11,551 nucleotides of DNA from Haplosporangium gracile (GCA_015499985.1 JAAAUF010001133.1:1-11551); one strand, 5' to 3'. Positions 1-8,474 are shown, counted from the first letter of the stretch. Translations and numbers: made by a program. Notes: generated from the sequence alone by a model not told the origin.

Positions 1-1
1 G

Positions 2-51
<50 letters not shown>
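1..51. repeat. (GTT)17 trinucleotide microsatellite
   Basis: Seventeen perfect GTT units run from the first base to position 51, so the tract probably continues beyond the window. Read on the minus strand it is (AAC)n, which could code for Asn, Thr or Gln or lie in an untranslated leader. Nothing in the window decides between these. The plus-strand frame that would give poly-Leu is not convincing coding sequence, because it ends after a short unremarkable tail. Confidence 0.95.
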
Positions 52-53
<2 letters not shown>

Positions 54-850
54 GGTCTTTGGCATGGTGGTATGAAATAAAATATACTTCCGATCGAAAG
101 TGTATGAGTAAAAGAGTCCGATGGTGTGGTGTGTGGTCACCCATGCCATTCTCTCCTTCTCTCCCCTTTTCTACCCTTTGTCACACGAGCGCAGGTGTAT
201 ATCTTTTGTCCCTCGTCCATCGCAAACACAACCAACCGAGAAAAGAAAATAAAGGCAATTGATGTCGGCCTTTTATCTCTGGCCCCTTTTCCCCTCATTT
301 TCGTTTTTTTTCCCCTTCTTGACATGAATGCATGTATTATGCATCTTCATGGCGCTCATGACGTTTCTACGATACCTTTAACACGATACATTGAAAATAA
401 CCGATGGATCCAAAAAGTCAGACAAAAAAGGTCGGTGATCAATAACTGGGCCAATCGCAGGCTGAGGGGTGATGCGCACTGTCCACTCTCTCTGTAAAAA
501 AAAATGATTTTTTTTTTTTTCTGCTTGAGATGAACAATAAAGTTGTACTAGTTTGGAAACCAATCAAAGGCTTCACCTTTGTCATAACATCATGTCTTTT
601 CGTGGAAGCAAGAAAGAAAAGACAAAGTCAATTGAAGTGGACATCTGGTGTGGCATGGCATGCAATCACGTCAAAGAAAGAAGAAAGAAAAACAACCATA
701 CATATCCTCGCATACATGTCTCAAAAGACATAGCAGCAGCGAGAAAAGACAAGTAGGCAAACACAATGGAGAATGAGGACAGACGGAAAGACAAGGAAGG
801 GAGGAAAGGGACAAAGAGGTGACATGGTTGAACTAAAAGCACACAGACAC
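52..850. other. gene-free upstream region
   Basis: No supportable gene is seen here. AATAAA hexamers occur at 76, 248 and 536, which could be 3' ends of a plus-strand gene lying to the left, but no coding sequence supports that. A short A9-TGA-T13 stretch sits at 496-520. From about 605 to 835 the plus strand is strongly purine-rich (GAAAG/AAAGAC motifs), so the minus strand there is pyrimidine-rich like the leaders of the two genes further right. That could mark the leader of a divergent gene, but I see no minus-strand start or coding sequence to go with it. Confidence 0.6.
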
Positions 851-854
851 GGAC

Positions 855-921
855 ATGTATGTATGTATGTATGTATGTATGTATGTATGTATGTGTGTAT
901 GTATGTGAGTATGTATGTATG
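855..921. repeat. (ATGT)n tetranucleotide microsatellite
   Basis: Ten perfect ATGT units run from 855 to 894. Imperfect GTGT/ATGT/GAGT units continue to 921. The tract lies about 550 bases upstream of the start codon of gene 1, outside its probable leader. Confidence 0.95.
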
Positions 922-982
922 AACCTATGTAGAGTCATGGATGGACATCCATCCAGAACGCAACAAGTGTTGTAAGTAAACA

Positions 983-1470
983 TATTAAAGGAGGATGTCT
1001 GCATGCGCGTGTGTGTGTGTATGTATGTTGTCTTCCTATTTTTTATTTTTGTATGCCATATGTTTCGATGGGTCGGTCCATCCTGTCCTATCCCATCTCA
1101 TCGCTCACCTCTCTCCCTTTTTTTTTTTTTTTTCCTGTTTTTCGTTTTATTTGTCCGCTCTCTTACCTTTCTCTTTTTCTTTTCCTCTCCTCCTTTTTTA
1201 ACCTTTGATCCTCCTTTTCCCCTTCCCTTCTCTTCTCTCGTCACACTCCCATCTTCCTTCACACTTCACTCACAAACAATACATACTTTACACACAGACA
1301 CAACGTACCTCCTCACTCACACACATACAACAGCATACATACATATCATTCCTCTCTTCCAGCCCTCTCTTCCTTCCTTCCCTCTTCCCGCTTCTCCCTC
1401 ACCCTCTCCTTCTCTTTCCCATCCTCCCCTACTCCCTTCCCTCATCAGCAAGATCCCTCGATCCCCTGGA
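983..1470 (+). promoter_or_regulatory. probable core promoter and 5' leader of gene 1
   Basis: A weak TATA-like TATTAAAG lies at 983-990. It is followed by a pyrimidine-rich block (about 1081-1260), a CA-rich block (about 1261-1345) and a second CT block (about 1346-1445) before the start codon at 1471. No ATG occurs between 1071 and 1470, as expected if this stretch is transcribed and scanned by ribosomes. The same CT-CA-CT-start order is seen before gene 2. A small 5'-UTR intron is possible (for example ending at the TTCCAG around 1357-1362) but is not supported by a good donor. The exact transcription start is unknown. Confidence 0.45.
1005..1028. repeat. (GT)n dinucleotide repeat
   Basis: A short GC/GT/AT alternating purine-pyrimidine tract lies between the ATGT microsatellite and the pyrimidine-rich leader of gene 1. 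Such tracts can adopt Z-DNA (general knowledge), but nothing here shows a role. Confidence 0.8.
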
Positions 1471-2390
1471 ATGCAGCTCGATTCCCTACACTCTCTTCAA
1501 GATCCCTCCTCCATCCATCCGAGCAACAACACCAACAACGCGACATCGACTACCCAAGAGTCCTGCCCTGTCCCTTCCTCTGATCTCGACTGTGACAGCC
1601 TCGTCGTCGCCTTTGAACCTTCGCTCCAGCCTCTCGTCCTCGATACCTTCATCCTCTCCTCCAGCTCCTCCAGCTTCTCCCCTGGCTCGCCAACTCCTTC
1701 CTCTGCCAGTAGCAGCTCCAGCTCCTGCAGCGATATCAGCTCCGCCAGCACTCTTGCCGACCACCACTTCCCCCTTGACCGCTCTCTCCCTAAGAATGAA
1801 GGCACGGCCTTTACAGTTAGCCCCAGCACCGACAAGGACAAGGAGCCCTTGCTCTTCATTGCTCTCCAAACCGACTCTGAGCCCCTTGATCTCCCAAAAC
1901 AGCCCTGTCGCCCTCTCCACCTTCACTTTCACCTCCAACAACAAAGGCAAAACCAACAGGAGAAGCAAGAGCAACAAGAGCACCAGAAGCAGGAGCAAAA
2001 ATGTCTCATGCCTCTTGCTGCCACGAAGACCTCCTCGTCTCCCCCTGTAACATCATCACCCTCACCATCACCATCATCAATAGATTCGGATACTGACTCG
2101 GTTACTGCTTGTTCCACGCCTTCAAGCCCTGCGCCCACGTCCACTCCCAATTCTCTACTATTGAACCACCACCATCTTCACATCAATAATAACAACAACA
2201 ACTGCAATCCCCACCACTCAACCAACATGGCCGCAAGAGAGAACGAACAATCGGAGTCAGAAATTGACAGGAACAGCGTCGTCAGCCATACCAACAGCGA
2301 GAGGGGCAATACCTATAACAATACTCCTGATACCATCGAGAGCCCATTGACGGCTCAACACCCACACATCATCTATTCCACCGTGCCAGC

Positions 2391-2427
<37 letters not shown>

Positions 2428-4968
2428 TCTTCTTTGTTCTTGGCGTCGTCAACAAAAACAACACGGACTAGTACCACAAGCACTGCAGCTGTTTCTGCTG
2501 CACCCACCACATTTACGTCAGAATCAGAGTTAGAGACCCTGGATCTCGGCCCAACACAAGGTTCGTGCTCTCGTGCGCCCAGTCTAGTCGCCCTTTCTGT
2601 TTCCTGTTAACCACACACACACACACACACACATACACATACACACGCATACACACATACACACACATACGCACACATACACACACATACACACACACAT
2701 ATATATATACATACCACAATAGCAATTGACAAAACGCACATACAAGATTATCACCTCCGCCAGAAAGAGACTAACCGCAGCTATCCATTTTTTTTATATT
2801 TTTCACATTTCCAGCAATGATCTCTGCGCAGTTAGATACGCTTGTAGCCAACATGGCGAGTGTAACTTCTTCCCTGGCTCAAGACACCCTCCACCTCCGA
2901 GGAGAAATCAACTTCGACGACTCTCAGGAACTTCGCTCTCAACTTAGTCAATGGTCCCCTTCACTGCGTGAACAAAATGCCTCCCATATCGATAATGGCT
3001 CAGACACGTACAAGGAGGATGGGTTTCGATTTAAGGATCATCCTATCGAAACCATTGTCAGGAGTATGGGACGGGAACGAAAGAGATCGGCAAACATGGC
3101 CTATGATGGGGCATCCTCTGACAGGAAGCGCAGGAAGAACCAGCCTGACTGGGGACTCAAGCAGTCCTCGTCCTCTGTCACGACCACTTCGACAGAGACA
3201 GCTGCTCACCTCTTGAGATTCTTGGAGAGACGACTTGACCAACGCTACCCAAATTCGACCTCATGCTCAGCTTCGAAACAACCCAGCAAGTCCCTGTTCA
3301 AGCAAAAGACCAGTCTCGACTTTGACCCACTCCATCTTTTACATACCTGGTCGTCGCCTTCACCTCAAGATGTTGCCGTCGGTCATTCAACAACTCCATC
3401 ATCGCCGACATCATCATCTGCCTCGTCATCTTCTCGCCGACGACGACTTGTGGGGCATAAACAGCCGTATCACAACTCTCTCGATTGCCGGCAACAACAT
3501 GCATCGCCTGAGAAATGCCAATGCCGTAAGCGCGGGTTCGCGGAGGCGATTGAACTTTCTCGTCCTCTTACTATGAATGCCGATATTGCTAGTCATCATC
3601 CCAACTGGATCGAGTCTATTAAGAAGCGCAAGGTTCATCAAAACGCCACCAAATGGACCTCAGCACTCTCGCCTGCGCCCTATGTGCGACTGCTGACGTT
3701 GCGAAACTTTTGGGAAATGATGGAGCCACGGCAGGATCTTTCTTGGAGGTCAGTGGATGATACCCGATTTAGACAGGATGAATCTGAGGAGGAGGAGGGA
3801 GAAGTCGAGGATGTGGAAGACAATAAGGCTGAGATGGAGTCAATGCAGATGGAGACAGATAGTACAGTGAAATCTGTTGGTCAGAAAAGCGCAAGGAGAA
3901 AGTCCCAACAACCCAGTTGTATCAAGACGGTGAAGCAGTATCCTTGTCCTGGACACTTCTTGAGGGGTTTGTGGGAGGAAGAACTCCGGAATCAGCGAGT
4001 GCGACAAATGATTCCGGACACTGTGAGGAAGCCCATTCGAGGCAAGATCTACCACGCCAAGCCCATCGCGACCCTGATAAAACAGAACAAACCAAGCCTA
4101 CTCAGTCTATTGACTGAGTCATTGTCTTCAGCGTCCAATTCAGCGGCAGCAGCAGGAGGACTGGATGACAGCACTACTGAGAGCAAGGATGAGACCTGTG
4201 AGGCAACTCCAGCTGCAACCTCCTCATTATCAACAACGACATCTACTTCAGAGCTGGAGCTGTCCCTCAAAAAGAAACACCGCGCTGCTGCTATTATTCG
4301 TTGTAAGTGTATAACTCATTTGCCGTGCAATGTGCAGAGGAAGAGTTACGCCACCATTTTTATTACACGATGCTAATTTAACCTTCATTTATCACCTTTT
4401 TAGCGCATGCAATTACCGAGGGCTCAGACATGTCCGAGTACAAGCCCTGGAAGGACGGCACGGTCACGCCTCGGCAAGGAAGTCTCCAGGCCCTCAAGGC
4501 ATCACGATCCAACATCATGGACCCATGGCCTGTCGAGGAAGCTAAATCCAAGGACGAATGCATGCGTGTGCTCCATCGCATGCGCGAGCAACTGAACATC
4601 GTCATCAACCTCCAAAGTAAGCGTCTAGTTCCTTTCAATTGTGGTAGTGGCTGGCGACAAAGTGGCTCTTCGGATACTAACAGTTTCTATACTTCCTTGC
4701 CTGCTGCTCTTGCTATATAGTTCACTTGCGCTCAATGATGAAGACGGCACCGACACAATGGTCATTCTTACTGTCGATTCGCCATCCAGGACAAGTCTCG
4801 ATAGAACTATTACTAGCATTGTATGGCCCTCATTTCATGCAAACCAGTAATTTTAGGGCGATCGAGGAGCTTCTTTGGGGTACTAGGGGGCATTCTCAGC
4901 AGGCTACGCCGTCCATTGACATTGCTGCTGCTGTCTCTTCGTCCAACCCCGCCCTTGTACAGACTTAG
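1471..4968 (+). CDS. large low-complexity protein of unknown function, probably nuclear (4 exons)
   Basis: The proposed exons are 1471-2560, 2815-4302, 4404-4616 and 4721-4968. They total 3039 nt, exactly divisible by three, and give 1012 residues with a TAG stop. All three introns interrupt codons after the first base (phase 1) and have GT...AG ends with CTAA branch motifs, which is strong internal support. The ATG at 1471 was chosen because no ATG lies in the preceding 400 nt and the -3 base is G. I do not recognise the family. Residues 1-360 are disordered: a Ser-rich run (63-92), a Gln/Glu/Lys-rich stretch (about 156-179), six Asn (239-244) and twelve Thr (308-319). Basic clusters that could be nuclear localisation signals lie at 466-472 (DRKRRKN), 571-574 (RRRR) and 632-637 (IKKRKV). 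An acidic run starts at 685. More ordered segments are 650-680 (with DLSWR at 671-675), 739-781 (YPCPGHFLRGLWEEEL...) and the Trp- and helix-rich C-terminus 860-985. The features suggest a nuclear regulator, but this is inference. If exon 1 were a separate gene, the second protein would start at 2817. Confidence 0.6.
2392..2427 (+). repeat. (ACA)12 coding repeat in exon 1 of gene 1
   Basis: Twelve perfect ACA codons encode Thr308-Thr319 of the predicted protein. The codons are pure, which points to recent slippage of the trinucleotide rather than selection for a mixed-codon Thr tract. The motif is the same class as the GTT tract at 1-51 read on the opposite strand. Confidence 0.9.
2561..2814 (+). 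other. intron 1 of gene 1 (254 nt)
   Basis: The donor is AAG|GTTCGT at 2561, less canonical than the other introns. The branch motif CTAAC is at 2771-2775, followed by a T-rich tract and the acceptor TTTCCAG|CA at 2814. The split codon G|CA (Ala364) joins the two frames directly, and Met365 follows immediately. Without splicing the exon 1 frame runs on to a TAA at 2608-2610. An AG at 2779-2780 would also follow the branch site but leads into another frame that stops soon after, so 2814 is preferred. Confidence 0.65.
2612..2716. repeat. CA/CATA microsatellite inside intron 1
   Basis: About 105 bases of AC dinucleotides interspersed with CATA and CGCA units end in a short ATATAT run. The tract starts directly after the TAA that closes the unspliced exon 1 frame and fills about 40 % of the intron. 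Because it is transcribed as CA-rich RNA, it could bind CA-repeat splicing factors (a known mechanism in animals). That is only a possibility here. Confidence 0.95.
4303..4403 (+). other. intron 2 of gene 1 (101 nt)
   Basis: The donor is T|GTAAGT at 4303, the branch motif TGCTAAT is at 4371-4377, and the acceptor TTTTTAG ends at 4403. The split codon T|CG (Ser860) keeps the frame. If the intron is retained, the exon 2 frame reads through it to a TAA at 4374-4376 and would lose the C-terminal 152 residues. Confidence 0.85.
4617..4720 (+). other. intron 3 of gene 1 (104 nt)
   Basis: The donor is AA|GTAAGC at 4617, the branch motif ACTAAC is at 4676-4681, and the acceptor TATATAG ends at 4720. 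The split codon A|TT (Ile931) lies in the middle of a predicted amphipathic helix (about residues 907-940). The helix continues smoothly across the junction, which supports the splice. Confidence 0.85.
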
Positions 4969-5037
4969 CACATTTCATCCAGACTCTCGCTTTTTCCCCT
5001 TTTCCCCTCCCATTGTGGACATTGTTGGGGTCAATGA

Positions 5038-5058
5038 AATAAAGAATTCAAAAATAAA
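5038..5058 (+). terminator. polyadenylation signals of gene 1
   Basis: AATAAA occurs at 5038-5043 and again at 5053-5058, 70-90 nt after the TAG stop at 4966-4968. A T-rich, C-rich stretch lies between. The position fits a short 3'-UTR. Confidence 0.65.
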
Positions 5059-5430
5059 AAAAAACCTCGAGATTCTTTTGCTGTGTTGCCTCCATCCTCT
5101 TGGTGTTTAACTGATTGTAGCATTTTGAGTAATCGAACGAGGTGAATGTGAGCGGAGGAGGATGAGAGGCGATACCAATGGGCATTGCTTGGTGAGATTA
5201 AGTAAAGAGAATACTGAGAAGGGAGGGCAAAGGAAAAATGGATAAACTGACGGATGAAGAAAAAGGACACAAATTGGCTAATACGTAATTTTGCGGCTGA
5301 ACAAAAAATAAATGATTTGAAGCAGGAGGAAGGGTCACAAGCAGTAAGAATTCCTTTTATGGTTAAGCGTTCTTTTTCACCTTTTTTTTTTTTCTCTTCA
5401 CGATACACCAATGAAGCTCCACAAGGGGTG

Positions 5431-5468
5431 AATGTTGTCGGGGGGATCGATCTCCCAACGTGAACATT
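5431..5468. repeat. imperfect palindrome centred on GATCGATC
   Basis: Outer arms AATGTT (5431-5436) and AACATT (5463-5468) flank an inner palindromic core. The core is G-rich on the left and C-rich on the right and is centred on GATCGATC (5445-5452). The arms are separated from the core by unpaired bases of unequal length, so as RNA this would be a hairpin with an internal loop. Confidence 0.6.
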
Positions 5469-6925
5469 TGATTGCAATAATTCGTAAGGATTGCCCAGAG
5501 TAAAGTAACAGACTCTAAGAATCATGATGAAAACATTTTAATTGCATGGACAGAATCGATTTTCGTTTTGTTGCTCTCGTTCGATAATGCAAATGCTTAA
5601 CTGAATCAATTACCCTTTTTTTCTATTCAAACATGGACAAAAGCCCTGGCAAGGGAACGACAAGGAGGAGACGAAGGATATTGTAGGGATAAAGGGGGAT
5701 ACAATAAAGTACGACTCACAAAGGAGCGGGAGAATGAAATATTGAGCATGTGGATAACAAATGTCTTTATGAATTGTAAACTGAGAGGAGGATGGATTAA
5801 ATCAAAAGTCAATGCTCTTTTCATTCACCCTTAAGAGGAAAGAGCGAGTATCTATGCCTTCTACAAGCAGTACATATACAGTTTGCATTCCATGATGGGA
5901 GATTTTTTTCTCGTGTTTGATTAGGAGTTTAAACGGATAGCAACAGCCCACTCTTCGATTTAACCAAGTGTGGTCGCTTTCAGAAGACGACAGTAGCAGA
6001 GTGAGTATCTTTCTGTATCCCTGTGGACAAAAAGTATGTATCCTTTGTTGCAAAACCCTCTTTTTTAGATTTTGCAAATTGCAATAATTCTAGTGCAAAT
6101 GCGCGATTTTTTTTTCATGCTGAAGTGGAAGGGAAAGGAAGGGTTGAGAGCTAGTGCCCGCCTCTTCGCTCGCTCGTGAAGTGTACATGCACGGCTAGAA
6201 ATAACTAGATGTCCACTTGTACTTTTTTGTGATACAGGGCGTGAATGAGTTAGCAACAAGAACATGCAACAAATCATGATAATTGACATTTGTACCGAAC
6301 AACTGTAAAAACGTTTCAATTCAGGCAAAAAGGCACCATGTGCTCACCAAAAGAGAGTTGCTAAGAAGCCAAGGCAGCATCAAATAACAACAAAAGTCTC
6401 GACCCTGCCCTTTTTTCCAAACGTGAACAAACGACCGAGGACAGATCTCAACGTAAAATCATGGTCTGCCAGGGATAGGGCTCTCATGGCTTTTTTTTGT
6501 CTTGCTTCCTCCAAAAAGCTTCTTTATTATTTCACATCAATTTTTTTAACTGACACCGTCGCTGGGAAGAGACCCTTCTTTTTTTCAATTCAGCAGTGCT
6601 TGCTATCTTTGGTACCCGGACATAAACGCTCACTAAAAAAAAAAAGCTTTTTTTACTTTTTTTCTTTCTCAAAACAGGGAAATCTAAGTTCTTCAGCCCA
6701 TGAAGGTTGATATCCAGACATAGGGCGTAAATATATCGGCGTCTGTTTCTACATGCATAGTCGGTCCAGTTACGCCGTTTCTTCCATTTCCTCCAACTCC
6801 CACACTCCACTAATTGCGCCATTAAAAATTCTCGTCAATTGGGCGCCAACGCCAAAATGGCTGACTAGCAGTTTTTTCAAAGAATTCAAGCGGAAATCCG
6901 AAGTTGATTGCAGGGTGGAGGAATG

Positions 6926-6960
6926 TATGTGAGCACCATGTTTCCGACATGGTTCACGTA
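6926..6960. repeat. intergenic inverted repeat / hairpin
   Basis: The arms TATGTGA-gc-ACCATGT (6926-6941) and ACATGGT-TCACGTA (6947-6960) pair over 14 positions, with one G-T wobble and a two-base bulge (gc, 6933-6934). The loop is TTCCG. The hairpin lies about 900 bases upstream of the gene 2 TATA box, in otherwise featureless DNA. It has no T-run after it and no flanking gene, so its role is unknown. Confidence 0.75.
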
Positions 6961-7631
6961 GATAGGAAGAGGAGCTAAGAGGCTAATGAATACAAATCTT
7001 TTTTGGCTAGGGTCCTTTATTTCAAAAAGGGTTTATGTGCATGCTCTGTTTTCTATCTATGACGAAACAACCACTTGCACCGATGGACGTCTTTTCGTTA
7101 TTTTTTGTTATTTTGGTCTATTGTGTTATTGTGTTGTTGTTCTTTAGCCTCTCTAATGCCATTAAAACGAAAAAATAATCGGCTAGCGATTTCCTATTCT
7201 TTGTTAGTCAGGAGAGTAGAGAGAATAAATTAGTTGACCTCTATTCTTTCCCTTCATTCATTTCAATATTGGTGGGTGGTTCGAGGCGATTTGTTGTTTG
7301 TCCCTGGACGAGCCAGTTCCCTGGTTGCTTCAAGTGGAACTGTTGTGGCCATTGGACGTGTTTTGGAATAATAGAGGAGTAGAGAAAAGATGAAGAAAGA
7401 GAGAGAGGAGACCTGACCTGGACACAGGGCCTCCTTCTTTGGATCGCCCTTTTGTGGTAAGACGATCAGAATGAAGATGATTAGTGTGCCTGTGGGCAAT
7501 TTTGTTTAGTGTTTATTCAATCAACTGAAAAGCGTCCCTTCATCTCCTTCTACCACCAATTTTGTTGACTGATGTGATAGGATGACCTGGAGAAGAGGGA
7601 TGGAGTCGGGAGTTCCTTGGATTTCGACAGG

Positions 7632-7636
7632 CCAAT
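7632..7636 (+). promoter_or_regulatory. CCAAT box upstream of gene 2
   Basis: CCAATCA lies 202 bases upstream of the TATA box at 7838. CCAAT elements bound by the Hap/NF-Y-type complex are common in fungal promoters. A single pentamer is weak evidence on its own, and only its position relative to the TATA box makes it worth noting. Confidence 0.35.
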
Positions 7637-7824
7637 CAAGTACCAGTGGAAGAGGACGAAAAGAGACGAAACAGCCCTCATTTTACAACAATGTCCAAGG
7701 GAACTGACTGAACCCTGCCAACTAAGAATTAAAAAAAAAGAGCTATTCGGTTGAACAGAACAGGGGAAGATACAAGTACTGTAAGCAATAATAATATGCA
7801 ATTTACAATGGCGCTTGGCAATTA

Positions 7825-7846
7825 ACGATGGCCATCGTATAAAAAG
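7825..7846 (+). promoter_or_regulatory. TATA box of gene 2 with abutting 14-bp palindrome
   Basis: TATAAAAAG at 7838-7846 matches the TATA consensus well. Immediately upstream, and sharing its first T, is the perfect palindrome ACGATGGCCATCGT (7825-7838). A pyrimidine-rich leader starts about 20 bases downstream, where a transcript would be expected to begin. The palindrome could be a site for a dimeric regulator that would compete or cooperate with TATA-binding protein; this is inference. Confidence 0.6.
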
Positions 7847-8175
7847 AGGCCCACATGCGATCGCCTCTTCTTATTCCCTTCTTTCTTTTTGTTTTCGTCA
7901 TCGTTATCCTTCTTCTCCTCCTCCTTTTCTTTTTGACGTTAATCTTCCTTGTACAATTTTCTTTTTCTTTTCTTTCTCTTTCATTTCCCTTAACGCCCAG
8001 CCACACCTTTCTTCGAACTCTCTTTCAATTCTTTTCCCGAATCAAACCCTTTCACGTTCATCTTCTTTCTATATCTTTTACATCCACTTCTACTTTTGTC
8101 TTTTTCCTCTTGCTCTCAGATTCAAATTCAACCCTCACTGCTCTCCTTTTCCTTATTGTTTACGCCACACATCCC

Positions 8176-8196
8176 AAACAGCAAACAGCAAACAGC
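8176..8196 (+). repeat. AAACAGC x3 tandem heptamer
   Basis: Three perfect tandem copies of AAACAGC occur in the CA-rich block of the gene 2 leader. They are followed at once by a GC-rich GGCGCCGCC and a further AAACAGAC. This is the only GC-rich patch in an otherwise CT/CA leader. Confidence 0.85.
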
Positions 8197-8465
8197 GGCG
8201 CCGCCAAACAGACAGAGCCATCACGAAAATAACAAGACCATAACCCTATCCATCCATTTTGCCACTGACATTGACACATCGATACGCGATCGTCCCTTTG
8301 TGTCAATTTGCACTTTGCACTTTTCATCTTTTTTTATCTTCTCCTCTTCTCTTTTCTCCTCTCTCTCTCCCTCGTTCTTTACCCAACCTCCATCCCTCCT
8401 TCATTCTTACCCTCCTGCCCTCCCTTCGCCCCTTTTCTACTCAACCCTATACCCATCCTCGTCTG

Positions 8466-8474
8466 ATGCGCTAA
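8466..8474 (+). promoter_or_regulatory. two-codon upstream ORF (ATG CGC TAA)
   Basis: This minimal uORF encodes Met-Arg and stops 135 nt before the main ATG of gene 2. Its -3 base is C, a weak start context, whereas the main start has A at -3. Very short uORFs can lower translation of the downstream frame while permitting reinitiation (general knowledge). Whether this one is translated is not known. Confidence 0.5.

Larger units (their letters stand above)
5060..7631. other. long gene-free intergenic region
   Basis: No gene can be supported. Several minus-strand open frames of 60-165 codons exist; the longest is 5031-5525, which overlaps the 3' end of gene 1. They read as Ser/Phe/Leu-rich composition with no motif, no start context, and no splice sites that would join them. 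Many A or T homopolymers of 7-11 occur (for example around 6635-6654). Two inverted repeats are listed separately. A 13-base word, ATTGCAATAATTC, occurs twice (5471-5483 and 6078-6090). No tRNA A/B-box pair, snRNA or transposon coding sequence was seen. Confidence 0.55.

Noticed and set aside
126..497. Plus-strand open frame of 123 codons near the left edge
   Set aside because: It shows no domain or coding-like codon use and no leader of the kind seen before the real genes.
1486..1998. Minus-strand Gly/Leu/Glu-rich frame of 170 codons
   Set aside because: It is the antisense shadow of the Ser/Gln-rich exon 1; poly-Leu is the reverse of CAA/CAG/GAG-type codons.
1205..2050. Long plus-strand frame overlapping the gene 1 leader and exon 1
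   Set aside because: It is in another frame, rich in Ser/Pro/Leu from CT-rich DNA, and does not connect to any downstream exon.
5031..5525. Minus-strand open frame of 164 codons
   Set aside because: It overlaps the 3' end of gene 1, has Ser/Phe/Leu-rich composition and no motif, and no splice partners or promoter were visible.
6635..6654. A11-GC-T7 run as a terminator hairpin
   Set aside because: Pure A/T homopolymer pairing is common in this AT-rich region and no transcript ends there that I can identify.
7855..8232. Hydrophobic open frame of 125 codons starting at the ATG after the TATA box
   Set aside because: The Phe/Leu-rich translation reflects CT-rich leader DNA, and the ATG lies only about 17 bases from the TATA box, probably upstream of the transcription start.
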